From Stomoxys calcitrans (Eukaryota > Arthropoda > Insecta > Diptera > Muscidae), in assembly GCF_963082655.1 (NCBI RefSeq), contig NC_081553.1:32189546-32253545 (forward strand): DNA of 64,000 bases. Reading direction: 5' to 3'. The notes beneath the pieces were generated by a model. It did not search any database and was not told where the DNA came from. It saw nothing but the letters and a program-made list of their open reading frames with translations. Below, piece after piece: positions 1 to 10,310 of this stretch. Within the stretch, counting starts at the first letter, position 1. Every line of letters begins with the position of its first letter. A program made the translations under genes and the position numbers.

Positions 1-2769
1 GTACGATTAGTAGCCTCCAAATCTCGGGTAGCACCGACCAAGATAGTTACGCTGCCCAGGCTAGAACTGTGTGCCGCTGCATTACTGGTGGAATTAGTTT
101 CGAAAATAAAAGAAAATTTTCAAATTAAAATTGACAATGTTTTCTATTACACCGATTCCACTATAGTTCTGAATTGGATAAGGATTGATCCGGCTAGGCT
201 GCAGGTGTTTGTCTCCAATAGAGTAAACGATATTCAAACCAAGACTATTGTAGCGAATTGGAGACATGTATCATCCCAGCAGAATCCGGCAGATTTATTA
301 TCCAGAGGTGTGTTTCCTAAAGAAATGCTTGACCACAAGAATTGGTTTGAAGGTCCAGCCTTCTTGAAGGAAAGCTATTTGACATTCGTGGAACCAGAAC
401 AACTAATTGAGATTCCCGAGTTGAAAAAGATGGCTAAGGTAGGTGTCGTAGTAAAAGGAACAGTGGTGTGGGAGAAGATAAACCACCGGAACAAATTTGC
501 ATTTTTAAGAAATGTAATAGCCTGGGTATTAAAATTTGTCAACATAGCAAGAAAGGGTCCTTCGAAGTCATTTATAATATACAAAAAAGAGGCTCTTCGG
601 CTGATAGTGCATGACATTCAAAGGGATAGCTTTGCACAGGAGATATCTGCTCTGAAAAAGGGGGCAAATGTGACGAAGTCTTCACATCTTAGAACGCTGT
701 GTCCGTTTTTGGATTCAGATGGTATTTTAAGAGTAGGAGGAAGGCTACAAAATAGCAATTTGTCTTTCGAAGCGAAGCACCCTATGATACTTCCGTACAA
801 AAATAGAGTGGTGGAATTAATGCTAGAAGAGGTGCACATTGAAAAGTTGCATATAGGACCTCAAGGGTTACTGGCAATATTTAGGCAACAATTTTGGCCG
901 CTACGTGGAAGGCAACTGGTAAGAAAGGTGGTAAGTAAGTGCTACAGGTGTTTTAGAGCCGAGCCCAGAAATTTGCACCAACTTATGGGAAATCTTCCTG
1001 AAGATCGAGTTATCAGGACTAGGCCATTTTTAAATACGGGCATTGACTTTCTAGAACCAATAATAATTCATTATAAGATTAGAGGAAAGAGGACTGACAA
1101 AGCTTACGTTTGCGTATTTGTGTGTTTCGCTACGAAAGCTGTTCATTTGGAAGTAGTCTCGGATTTGACAGCAGCAGCGTTTATTGGAGCTTTAAAGAGA
1201 TTTGTGGCCAGAAGGGGTTGTCCTTTGAAGATTTATTCAGATAATGGCACAAATTTTGTTGGGGCAGCTAACAGTTTACATGAGGTGTATGAACTGTTTA
1301 GGAGCAGCGACCTGACCAAAGACCTTGACGAATATTGCGCTCAACGGGATATTGAGTGGTTAAATATTCCGGCTAGGTCGCCACATATAGGTGGCTTATG
1401 GGAAAGCTGTGTCAAATCAGTAAAGAGACATATAAATAGAGTGGTAGAGGGGACAATGACATTTGAGGAAATGAGTACTCTCATGGCGCAGATTGAGTCC
1501 GTTTTAAATTCTCGTCCGTTAACCCCCTTGTCAGACGATCCCAATGATTTTAGTATTTTGACGCCTTCGCATTTTCTCATCGGGGAATGTTCGAACATTT
1601 TCTCATCGGGGAATGTCCGAACAGTTATTGACGGAGAAAATAATAAAAGTTACCAAGGTTTGCGGGGACATTGGAGGGACGTACAGGCGAGAATGGAAGA
1701 GTTTTGGGATAGATGGTCCAACGAATATCTGTCCGAGCTTCAAAGGAGGTACAAATGGGTGGAAAAAAGTAAGAATATTAAGCCGGGCACATTGGTATTA
1801 TTAAAAGAGGACAACCTTCCGCCCCTTTGCTGGAGGCGGGGGAGGGTCATCCGAACTAGAATGGGTTCGGATGGATTGTGCCGGATGATAGACGTAAGGA
1901 CAAGCAATGGAGAAACGAAAAGGTCGGTTCACAATGTTTGTCCTTTTCCTATCGACGAAGAAGTTGATAATGAAGGGTCGGACAAATCGACCATAATAAG
2001 AAACAAAAAGACAATAAATGAGTCGGTAAAATCGGCTATAATTATGAAGAAGGAAAGAAAAAATAATGTTAAAAGTAAAAATATGTTCATTGTAATGTTG
2101 TTTATGTTAGCTATTTTTAAGCCAATTAGAGCTAAAGTAGAAATAGTTAATTTTACTGATAAATCCGGCGTCTTCTTTGAGGAAGTGGCTGTTGTTGCAT
2201 TGACGAAAACTTCCTGGAATATTGTGGCACACGCAAATATGGCTGAATATGTGGCGAGTGTAAAGGCGTGCGGCAAAGCGGTCGAAAAACTTAATGTCGA
2301 GATGCAGAATATACCCGATATGAAGCAAGTGAGAGTAATTCAGCAGTTGCGAGAAGCCCACGATCACATAATAAATCAACATGAGCTCATAATGTCATCA
2401 GCGCCGGTTCGAAGAAACAAAAGATCGGCGCTACCATTTGTTGGAGGAATACTTCGTTCATTATTTGGGCTGATGGATGAGGAGCATGCTGATGAGCTGG
2501 TGAGGAGAATTAATTTGGGTGATGCGAACCAAAGTGCAATGTTGGAGCTGATAAATAACCAGACATCGCTTCAAGACATCACCGCGAGAATTATCAAGGA
2601 GCAGAACCAAGCCGTTTTCAAAAATATAGAGAAGCTGCGTGAATCCTCCGAGTTGCTGCAAAAGGAGATCGGCACTCTTGAGAATAGAGAAGTTATAATT
2701 CTGCAGATAACCGAATTGCTTGCGACATTACAAGAAGTGGTGGTTTCCTTCATGAAATTCTCCCGCTAA
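1..2769 (+). CDS. pol-env: BEL/Pao pol (RNase H-integrase) fused in frame to env-like N-terminal half; partial at 5' end
   Basis: The frame is open from the first base, so the true start is outside the window. Bases 1-300 match the Pao RNase H-like region (SRVAP, LPRLELCAA, YYTDSTIVLNW). The integrase zinc finger has H at 835 and 850 and C at 940 and 949 (HX4H, CX2C). The catalytic D,D,E are at 1045, 1240 (SDNGTNF) and 1402 (GGLWES). A DUF5641-like domain follows at about 1650-1950 (WRDVQARMEEFW, PGTLVLLKED). The same frame then enters an env-like segment at the M codon at 2083, where a hydrophobic stretch resembles a signal peptide. A dibasic furin-type site, RRNKR, lies at 2410-2424, followed by a hydrophobic fusion-peptide-like stretch as in baculovirus F and errantivirus Env proteins. 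The frame stops at 2767-2769 while env homology continues in another frame. A 26-bp tandem duplication lies in the integrase at 1571-1622. Element type is sure; whether pol and env are really translated as one chain is unknown. Confidence 0.85.
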   Translation, partial: VRLVASKSRVAPTKIVTLPRLELCAAALLVELVSKIKENFQIKIDNVFYYTDSTIVLNWIRIDPARLQVFVSNRVNDIQTKTIVANWRHVSSQQNPADLLSRGVFPKEMLDHKNWFEGPAFLKESYLTFVEPEQLIEIPELKKMAKVGVVVKGTVVWEKINHRNKFAFLRNVIAWVLKFVNIARKGPSKSFIIYKKEALRLIVHDIQRDSFAQEISALKKGANVTKSSHLRTLCPFLDSDGILRVGGRLQNSNLSFEAKHPMILPYKNRVVELMLEEVHIEKLHIGPQGLLAIFRQQFWPLRGRQLVRKVVSKCYRCFRAEPRNLHQLMGNLPEDRVIRTRPFLNTGIDFLEPIIIHYKIRGKRTDKAYVCVFVCFATKAVHLEVVSDLTAAAFIGALKRFVARRGCPLKIYSDNGTNFVGAANSLHEVYELFRSSDLTKDLDEYCAQRDIEWLNIPARSPHIGGLWESCVKSVKRHINRVVEGTMTFEEMSTLMAQIESVLNSRPLTPLSDDPNDFSILTPSHFLIGECSNIFSSGNVRTVIDGENNKSYQGLRGHWRDVQARMEEFWDRWSNEYLSELQRRYKWVEKSKNIKPGTLVLLKEDNLPPLCWRRGRVIRTRMGSDGLCRMIDVRTSNGETKRSVHNVCPFPIDEEVDNEGSDKSTIIRNKKTINESVKSAIIMKKERKNNVKSKNMFIVMLFMLAIFKPIRAKVEIVNFTDKSGVFFEEVAVVALTKTSWNIVAHANMAEYVASVKACGKAVEKLNVEMQNIPDMKQVRVIQQLREAHDHIINQHELIMSSAPVRRNKRSALPFVGGILRSLFGLMDEEHADELVRRINLGDANQSAMLELINNQTSLQDITARIIKEQNQAVFKNIEKLRESSELLQKEIGTLENREVIILQITELLATLQEVVVSFMKFSR

Positions 2770-3707
2770 AGACATTCAAGCAGCAGATACGTATAATCAA
2801 TTCATCGGTTGGTAAGAAGCTCCATTTACCAACGGAATCACCAATGGAGCTAGCACAGATAGCTCATGTGACGACCAGGACTACACAAGAGTATATGCTG
2901 TTTAATATACGGCTCCCTCTGATCAATGTGGATCACTTTTTGGCGTATGCAGTTCAAGCTTACCCTATAATCCATGATGGAATGTCAGTCCAGTTGAATA
3001 CGCACAGCAACTACTTAATGATCAACGAAGAAAAGACGTTATTTTACACCATGAAGGAAGACGAATTCACCAGATGCCAAAAAATCAAAGATTTGACGAT
3101 ATGCCCCCAAATACATCCCATCTACAACGCTAGAGAGTCATCCGAATGCGAAGTAAAGCTATTTGTTTATGCAAAAGCCTTTCCAGATAGCTGTGAGTTC
3201 TCAATTACAAAGTGTCGTAATTTCTGGAAGCAGCTCCATGTGCCAAATGCTTGGGTTTTCTCTATAACGAAGGGATCATCCACCGATATCAAATGTGATG
3301 GAAATCGACAAGACATTGTGCTCCAAGATCAAGGATTATTAAGAATGCAGCCGGGTTGTACTCTTGAAACTGAAGAAATGAAACTATGGGCGCACGAGAC
3401 TTACAAGAGCAACGTCAACTACATATTTCCCCATCTCAACATCTCATCATCCTTACCACCACTCACCCATCTACAACTCAAGAACGATATCGAAATCTAC
3501 AAGTTGCCAGACATACCGAAGGTAAATACATTTTTGGGTTTCCCTGTTCATCTGGATACACATCACTTAACGCACTATAGTCTAAGTTTTACAACGTGCA
3601 TTGTCATCACTGGTATCCTTGTTGCGTTATTCTTTGTCATCAAAAAGCTATGCCATTTGTCCAGCCGGTATCTGCCTGTATCCATCGCCCTTCCCCAACT
3701 TAGATAG
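2740..3707 (+). pseudogene. env: env-like protein, C-terminal half of the first BEL element
   Basis: An open frame covers the ectodomain of the env-like protein. It has many cysteines and ends with a strongly hydrophobic segment at about 3575-3645 (TTCIVITGILVALFF) followed by basic residues, as expected for a membrane anchor and short cytoplasmic tail. It is in a different frame from the upstream env half, so the gene is split by a frame change near 2740; the clear open part starts at 2844. A single-base sequencing error would give the same picture. Relationship to baculovirus-F-type envelope proteins rests on the upstream furin site, the fusion-peptide-like stretch and the membrane anchor. 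It is a relic of an endogenous element, or a nearly intact copy if the break is an artefact. Confidence 0.7.
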
Positions 3708-4330
3708 AATATTCAAATATTATATCATGAATTGTATAAAAATTATTGTATAAAAATTAACGGAGTCAATAATGTGTCACATCGATTAAGTCATGTAATT
3801 AATCTTTATATTAAAAATTCTAGTTCTAATTAGCAAAATAATTAATATAAAAATTGAATGATTGGATGTTGTTATTGTTAAAAGATTGGGATCTTTTAAG
3901 GCCGGCAATATGGACAGTTTTGTAAGAACTGTATTCTTAGGTCACACACAGTCAGTTTAATTCTTATCAATTGTTAGGAGATAAAATGTTTAATAATATA
4001 GCCAGCAGCATTTAGTCTATAATAGTTTCGTGTTATAAGTTCCCACATGTGGCGTTTGGTGATGTTTGGCCGCATGGTGTGGATATGTTAGAGTATTTAC
4101 ATTAGAAGATAAGACTGTATTTTTATGTGCATTTTGAATGTAGCTGCATTTGTCTAGGGTGGTCTTAAGTGCATCTTTAAATAGGCATATCGCTGCGTGT
4201 GTGACTGTATATGTTAAGATATTTGTACATATAGATTTAGGTTTAGAGTTAAGAAATTGATTTTAATAAAGTGAGTTCAATTTTAGTTCGCAACCTGACA
4301 ACAACTACGTCTTTTTATTATTATCCGCCC
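3708..4330 (+). repeat. probable 3' LTR region of the first BEL element
   Basis: This is 0.6 kb of AT-rich sequence after the env stop, without an ORF. An AATAAA signal at 4265-4270 is followed by a short T-rich run and a CTGACA-type end near 4300, as expected at the R/U5 part of an LTR. The LTR start cannot be fixed because the 5' copy is missing. The gag of the next element begins within about 50 bases, so the two elements are directly abutted. Confidence 0.5.
4265..4270 (+). promoter_or_regulatory. poly(A) signal of first BEL element
   Basis: AATAAA within the presumed 3' LTR, about 35 bases before the CTGACA motif. Confidence 0.5.
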
Positions 4331-4331
4331 C

Positions 4332-4961
4332 AAGTTCCCCAAGCTTTTTCGTTTGAAGTCTGCGCTGAAAGGGGATGCACTGCAGCTGGTGCAAAACATG
4401 CCATTGACACGCACTGGCTATGAAACTGCTTTACAAACTTTATGTCAAAGAAACGACAACAAAAGGAATTTATTCACCCATTATTTAGACAAACTATTAG
4501 ATCAACTAAATGTGAATGGGACATCGGCGCTCAGCATCAAACAATTACTGGATACATCTGTAGAGTGTATAGAGGGGATAAAAGCCATGAATTTGAAACT
4601 GGGAGATGCATATCCAATTTTGGCGCACATCATATTTAGGAAATTGGATAAGGAGACACGTCTACAGTATGAGCAAACAACGAAAAGATCTACAGAAATT
4701 CAGGAGATCGGCGATATACTTAAGTTTTTAGAGCAACGTTATCAAACTTTAAAGACAGTTTGGACTGCGGATGAAAGCAGCACTTCAAGAAGGCAATTCG
4801 ACGTTGAAGCAGCAACAGCAGTGAAAGACTACGACAGTCACATAAAATGTGGTTATTGTGAGAGCGTTGGCCACAACATTTATCATTGTCAAGAGTATAA
4901 GAAATTAGCTATCACATTTTTTGCTATCACCATGCCGCAAAAAAATGTGGAAGCAGAATGA
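4332..4961 (+). pseudogene. gag: BEL/Pao gag, C-terminal part (DUF1759-like)
   Basis: The frame contains the DUF1759-type Gag core (SALKGDALQLVQNMPLT, DNKRNLFTHYLDKLLDQL) and ends with a perfect CX2CX4HX4C zinc knuckle (CGYCESVGHNIYHC). Gag packages element RNA. The first codon of the clearly homologous stretch is TTG at 4353 and there is no ATG upstream in frame, so the N-terminal part (over 100 residues in complete Gag proteins) is missing. The frame stops at 4959-4961 and overlaps the protease frame by 4 bases. Confidence 0.75.
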
Positions 4962-5383
4962 ATTGTTTTATATGCAACGGGAGACACCATACCAGCCTAC
5001 ACATGATTAAATCGGCAACAAGCGGCAAATCGACTTATGCTACAATAAATGAGAGTCATCATGTTTTAATTACAACTGCGCAGATACGAGTGAAGTCGAA
5101 GCAAAACGAGTTCATAACATTTAGAGCATTAATAGATCCCTGCGCACAAACTTCGTCGATCAGCGAGGAAGCTGTACAAATTCTACAACTACCGAAGGTT
5201 AAGACGGATGTAACTTTGCATGGACTTGGAGGAGTAGTCGTCGGAAAAGCCAAATCGAAAGTATTCATGAAAGTTAAGCCCCGGTTTCTGAGTGATTATG
5301 TGGTCAACATAGAGGAAGTCGTACTTCCGGAATTGGCTTCCGTGCAAAAGGATTCAAAATGTGAGTATAGAATAAATAAATGA
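4958..5383 (+). pseudogene. BEL/Pao second zinc motif plus aspartic protease (DUF1758-like), truncated
   Basis: The frame starts with a C-x2-C...HHTSLH motif, the usual last zinc motif of Pao Gag. It is followed by a retroviral-type protease with the active-site segment ALIDPCAQTSSI and a GLGG turn at about 5220. In complete elements, reverse transcriptase follows without a break. Here the frame ends after the protease and the next recognisable sequence is env, so pol has been lost by internal deletion near 5370-5420. Confidence 0.7.
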
Positions 5384-5417
5384 TCATTATTTTTAATATG
5401 CTTCCTTTTTTGAATCC

Positions 5418-5928
5418 ATGAATAAATGCGATAAAGTACTAAAAACTATGATGCCACTATGCGATAAACTGCAAACATTTGAAGCTCAGTGTGACAATAT
5501 TCTGAACACAATGGGGAGACTAGTCCGAAGCTTGCAAGACACAAATGAGTTTTTGTTCCTGAGGTCTACAAGGAGGGCGAAACGAGCTCCATTGGAATTT
5601 ATAGGCTCCCTCCAGCACGTTTTATTCGGAACCATGGATGCGAAAGATCGGAAACATTTGGAAGAAGATATGCGCAATTTCCGTGAAGCCCTTAAGCTCT
5701 ATGGTGGTAAATCACTCGGCAAGAATAGCTGACATAGAGTCCCAGTTGAGGACGATCGATGCCACTGAACTTCAGCTAAACGGTCTCAAGTTTCATCACA
5801 TCTCAGGCCACTTATCTCTGCTGTTAATCTTGGGGGCCAGCCTAGTAGCGATGACATGTTCAATAAGGAGATGCAGGAAGTCTAGACGGAATACAACTAT
5901 TCACTTTGGCGCCGCGCAAAATGTTTGA
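5418..5928 (+). pseudogene. env: env-like remnant of the deleted BEL element
   Basis: Two overlapping frames. The first (5418-5732) carries a dibasic cleavage motif RRAKR at 5571-5585, followed by the hydrophobic fusion-peptide-like region expected in F-type envelope proteins. The second (to 5928) contains a hydrophobic membrane anchor at about 5805-5865 (LSLLLILGASLVAMTC) and a basic tail. The ectodomain between the two parts is missing, so this is a short shell of env with cleavage site and anchor only. It cannot give a functional protein as it stands. Confidence 0.65.
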
Positions 5929-6745
5929 ATTTCTCAAACATTTTTTCTGCAACTATTAGAATAAGTATAGCCTTAATAAACAAACGCTATCGTCATATGG
6001 TTTCAGTTTACAGATGGTTTTAATAGGATTGAAATTATGGAAATTTCCCTATGGAAAATTTATGTTTGTTGTCTGCGGCATATGATAACGCAAAGAGATA
6101 ATAAAGGTTTTATGACCCACTCCAGACATATGCACGCAGGCTAAAACCATTTCAGAAGGTCACAGCCATATGACATGCCCCTTCAATTACTCGATAGATA
6201 GCACATAAGGATTCCTAGAATGTAGATAGATTAAGAAATAGGCTGTAAGATAGAAAGTAAGAAAGAATTGTTTCAAAATAAAGTCAGTGTGTTCATGGAA
6301 CAGGCTTTTGTTGATTCTCTAAAAATGTAACCTAAAATAAATCTATGAGCGTCAATGGTATTTTATGATTTGGGATAGCAAACATTGATGCATCGAGCAG
6401 ATACAGATTGTCAGGGTAATTAAAATTGAGTTGTGATAAGGAAGTAAAAACTGTGTGAATGGAATTTTCCACTCATTTGAAGACCATGATAATGCTATCT
6501 AATGTTTGTTTAGGATCGTGGCTTAGGCTGGTTGGTCTGCGATTGTAGAATATTTGGTTATGTTTCGTGGCGTATTTCGATTGGTCAGTTTAGGTTTAAG
6601 ATTGAAAGAGAAAGAGTTAGTTTAAGTTATATAGTTGTCTTTTTTTTTAATTAGGATAAGAATTATTGTAGTTTATAAATTTTCAATAAATGATCAGTAC
6701 GAATTTAATACTCAACATCAATAGTTCGGTAACTACAGTGTCTTT
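5929..6745 (+). repeat. probable 3' LTR / 3' untranslated region of the deleted BEL element
   Basis: AT-rich, no ORF, with AATAAA at 6685-6690. No matching copy was seen upstream of the gag fragment, so the LTR limits cannot be set. Confidence 0.4.
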
Positions 6746-6789
6746 ACAATCCTCAATAAGTGCGAGTCGTCTTTTTAACAGGGGCCAAG

Positions 6790-7132
6790 ACTTTAAATCG
6801 AGAAATCGGTCTATATGTCAGCTATATCCAAATCTGAACCGATCTGGGCCAAATTTAAAAAGAGTGTCGATCGGCAGATCGTTTTATATGGGCGCTATAT
6901 GAAGATATGTTCCGATATAGCCCATCTTCGAACTCAACCTGCTTATGGACCAAAAAACCATCTATGCAAAGTTTTAGCTCAATATCTCTATTTTTAAAGA
7001 CCATAGCGTGATTTCAACTGACAGACGGAAGGACATGGCTAGATGGTCTTAGATTTTTGTAAGGATCATAAAATGGATGTTGCAAACGGAATGACAAACT
7101 GATTATGCCTCATCCTTCGGTGGTGGGTATGA
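6790..7132 (-). mobile_element. HINE (INE-1-like) element, core A, 3' truncated
   Basis: Read on the minus strand, it starts with the GGTGGTGGGTA/TACCC end near 7130, then the GACAGACGGA stretch, then less than two core-A monomers containing TATATGNCAGCTATAT. The palindromic 3' end is missing. The 5' part resembles Drosophila INE-1/DINE-1. Confidence 0.75.
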
Positions 7133-7194
7133 GAAGAGAAACTTGACTTTTAAACCAATGTAAAATTCTCCAAAATGTTGGAGTTACAGCCAGC

Positions 7195-8262
7195 AGTGAT
7201 ATCTAACTTCTTCATCAAGATGACAGAAATTTAGTCCAAACTAAAATATGAAGAAGAATTATTTCGAAATGCTGAATTCATTGACGAAGCTGATATTGAA
7301 GCAGCAAAAACAGAGGAAGCCAATCTTGTTCCCGTTTCTAATGAAGAAGAATGATCAGAAGCATAGACATAGAAGTCGAATTTAAGGATGAAGACACCAT
7401 AGATGAGAAAGCGGGTTGTGAATATAAATAAAATGACTTTGAAGAATAAGAAGATGAACAAGCAAAGAAAGATGAGCCAGTCGACGAATCCAGTGATGAA
7501 GACGCCATTGCTCTTAGCTTGCCATTTTTGACTCTTTCATCTGTAATGGCAAATTAATTTGTAAGTAAATAAGAGTTTAGAATAATTTAAAAAGACGCTT
7601 TACTTCTTCCATCAAGATGACAGAATTTGATTCCACTCCAAAGAAGTGGAATCAATTCAAGATGCTGAAATCAATGACGAAGCTGAAATTGAAGCAGCAA
7701 AAACAAAGGAAGCCAATCTTGTTGCCACGCCTGAGGAAGAAGGAAGTTCAGGAGCAAAGAAGCAGTCGAGGAATTTGAGTATGAAGATTATGAAGAAAAT
7801 AACTTAGAAGAATAAGAAGATGAACAAGCTAAGAAAGATGAGTCGGTCGACAAATCCAGTAATGAAGACGCCATTTATCTTAGCTTGCCGTTTTTGATTC
7901 TTGCATCTTATAGGCGAATATAGGGATGCAACGGCCTGTAATGGCAAATTAATTTGCTAGTAAATAAGAGTTTAGAATAATTAGAAAGGATACCGCCATT
8001 AATCTTAGCTTGCCGTTTGTGATTCTTGCATCTTATAGGCGAATATAGGGATGCAACGGCCTGTAATGGCAAATTAATTTGCTAGTAAATAAGAGTTTAG
8101 AATAATTAGAAAGGATACCATACTTCCTCCATCAAGATGACAGAATTTGAGTCCCAACTAAAATTTTAAGAAGTAGAATCATTTCATGATGCTAAAATCA
8201 ATGACAAAGCTGAAATTGAAGCAGCAAAAACCGAGAAAGGAAAACAAAAGAGAAGAGAAAAA
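7195..8262 (+). pseudogene. three decayed tandem copies of a small acidic-protein ORF
   Basis: Copies begin at ATG codons at about 7220, 7617 and 8138. Each follows the shared leader CATCAAG, and each begins with codons for Met-Thr-Glu. In shifting frames the copies share segments such as DEAEIEAAKT and EANLV, then an acidic stretch (EEEDEQAKKDE-like) and a SLPF end. Every copy has early stops or frameshifts (for example TAG five codons in at copy 1, TAA after KF in copy 3). A 113-bp piece at 7880-8118 is itself duplicated. The protein family is not recognised. Tandem duplication of a former gene or exon, then decay, is the simplest reading. Confidence 0.55.
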
Positions 8263-10261
8263 TTGAGATTGGTAAACAATTAGGATAATTAAAAGGATTT
8301 CATCTATGTTTTGTTCAGGTCGCGAGGCAAAGTTCTGGTAAAATCTGAAGAGAAATCTTCCCTTAGCTAGAATTGTTTATATTTTAGAGTTTTTTTTTTT
8401 TAAATTTTTTCTATCACTTAATGAAGTAAAGCAATAAAAAATGTATTTGTTGAAGCTGAGTAATTGTCTACGCCTGACTTAACTATTTGCAATGAAATAA
8501 TTTCATAGATTTGCCTTCGTCCCACATGAGCTTGTAAAACTTTTTTTTTGAAATTTTGACTATAAGCTCTAAATCGTGTGAAATTTTAAGTGGTTAATTC
8601 ATTTGTTATACCCTCCACCATAGCATGGGGGTATACTTATTTTCTCTAATACAATTCAGCAGTTAAGTTTTAAGAATAGGTTTAATTAGATCTAACTATA
8701 TGCTATCTTATATATAAGAATAGTTAAAAATATGTTCATACTTTGTTGCCTTCCAGAAAGATCTTCTGCTGCCATGACTTCTTCCTTCCTTTGGATCATG
8801 TCTCTCCTTGGGTTATTCGCTTTTCCAACCAGCTCCAATTACTGTTTTCGGTTTCAAGTTTGCATATTGTAGAATTGAAACCAAGTTGTATTGCACTTTG
8901 ATGTTCTCTTTCATTTAAAGGTTTTATGTGTCAGTAAACAGTTCCTTTTTTAACATTTAGATCATATTTTTTCAGTTAATGGGGTATTTAAGAGTGCTGT
9001 GGATGTTTTCTTTTTTTGACTCAAAACTATTTGCGAGTTTAGTTTAGAGGTTCTCACTTCACTAGGTGTATGTATTGAGTAACTGGATTATGATATGATG
9101 TCTAAGAATGACATTACTTTGCCTATCATACTTTCGAATAAATGTTAAAAACACTTTCATTTTATATTAGAATTTCATATTTCGATATTTAGTTCTTGCT
9201 GCAAAGGTTGAAGGTGATTTTTCTTGCTGTTGTACAGCTTTCACATGCCAGTATTGTTTCTTTATTGAATTGTCATTAAGTATTTATGTATGTTGAATAC
9301 CGTTTTCAAAAATTGTAGATTTTATATCTTCAAAATATTCTTTTAAAAGTCAAACATTGCCACTTGATTATCATATTTAATTAAACACCTTGTTTAAGAT
9401 TGTCAAACGATTACGATTTAAATGAACTATATCTGCTTACACATCCTTACACTCTTCAATGTCTCCAGCAACTAATTTGTTCCCAAAAAAACATTGTCCT
9501 TAAATACAAAATTATGAATATAAGACTTGTATTGATTTCATCTTAGGTAGAAAGTGTGAGGTTTTGTCATCCAAACTGACCATCCAGGGTTAATGGGAAT
9601 GTCTATACCTACCTACTTAAAACTTCACTTATCGACTCCCTTTAGTCATATACATGGCGCATGAAGAAAAAACACATCTAATAGGAGTCCTTTTTTAATA
9701 TCTTTTAAAAGCCACTACCTGCTTCAGTATTACCTCATGACCCATAAAAGACTGCAACAATTATGCGTTTTAAACACATGTTGAGATTTACTATGAACTA
9801 AGGGTAGTTGAAAGGATCCTTATTCTTAGAAAACTAAATCACATAGTCAGAAGTGTAAAAAAAGTGTTTTGTGTATTAAATAATACATGTTGTTCAAGGA
9901 GAGGCTTTTTGTCTTTGAGAAAAGGAGGCCTAAAGATCCTCAACTGTTGCTAATTGTAAATAGACGAGTTTGAAGATAAGAACGAGGACATATTTCTTGT
10001 CCATTTTCTTATCTAGAGTTTATCCCACCAATAGGGAAAAAATCAATAAAATATCTGCTTTTATGACCAATTTAAATGGAATTTTTGGTTTCACAAAAAT
10101 TGAAATTTTCACTTTTTTAGGTTTTGAAGCAAACCATTTGGGTAAAATAAAAAATTTGATATTACTGTATTTTTTAGTTTTAGCACGCTTTTACTTGTTC
10201 AGTCTATACGGAACAAACAAACCGAGACCCATAAATCCCTGATTGGCTAATGTGCCCATTT
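8263..10261. other. AT-rich region without supported genes
   Basis: Long T runs and scattered short ORFs with no recognisable domain. At 8616-8652 there is a small fragment of a HINE 5' end (TATACCCTCCACC...GGGGGTATAC). Nothing else supported. Confidence 0.6.
8616..8652 (+). mobile_element. HINE 5'-terminal fragment
   Basis: Short copy of the imperfect terminal palindrome TATACCCTCCACC / GGGGGTATAC without core or 3' end. Confidence 0.55.
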
Positions 10262-10310
10262 TCTAGCCATGTCCGTCTGTCTGTTGAAATCACGCTACAG
10301 TCACGCTACC
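10262..10310 (+). mobile_element. HINE 5'-subterminal fragment
   Basis: Contains CTAGCCATGTCCGTCTGTCT and GAAATCACGCTACAG, the stretch that follows the 5' end in other copies. It is cut on both sides and joined to an inverted HINE. Confidence 0.6.

Larger units (their letters stand above)
1..4330 (+). mobile_element. BEL/Pao LTR retrotransposon with env, 5' part outside window
   Basis: The domain order is RNase H-like end of pol, integrase zinc finger, integrase core, DUF5641-like tail, env-like protein, then a non-coding AT-rich stretch with a poly(A) signal that fits a 3' LTR. The 5' LTR, gag, protease and most of reverse transcriptase would lie left of the window. The domain order and the integrase/DUF5641 combination are typical of BEL/Pao. 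Env-bearing BEL/Pao elements such as roo are known. The 3' limit is approximate, because no second LTR is available for comparison. Confidence 0.85.
4331..6745 (+). mobile_element. internally deleted BEL/Pao element (gag-protease-env relic)
   Basis: A second, different BEL/Pao element lies head to tail with the first. It keeps the C-terminal part of gag, two zinc-knuckle motifs, the DUF1758-type protease, then jumps directly to env. Reverse transcriptase, RNase H and integrase (about 3-4 kb) are absent. A T-rich non-coding tail with AATAAA at 6685-6690 probably represents its 3' LTR. The env fragment clearly differs from that of the first element, so the two are separate families and not a tandem duplication. 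Confidence 0.7.
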
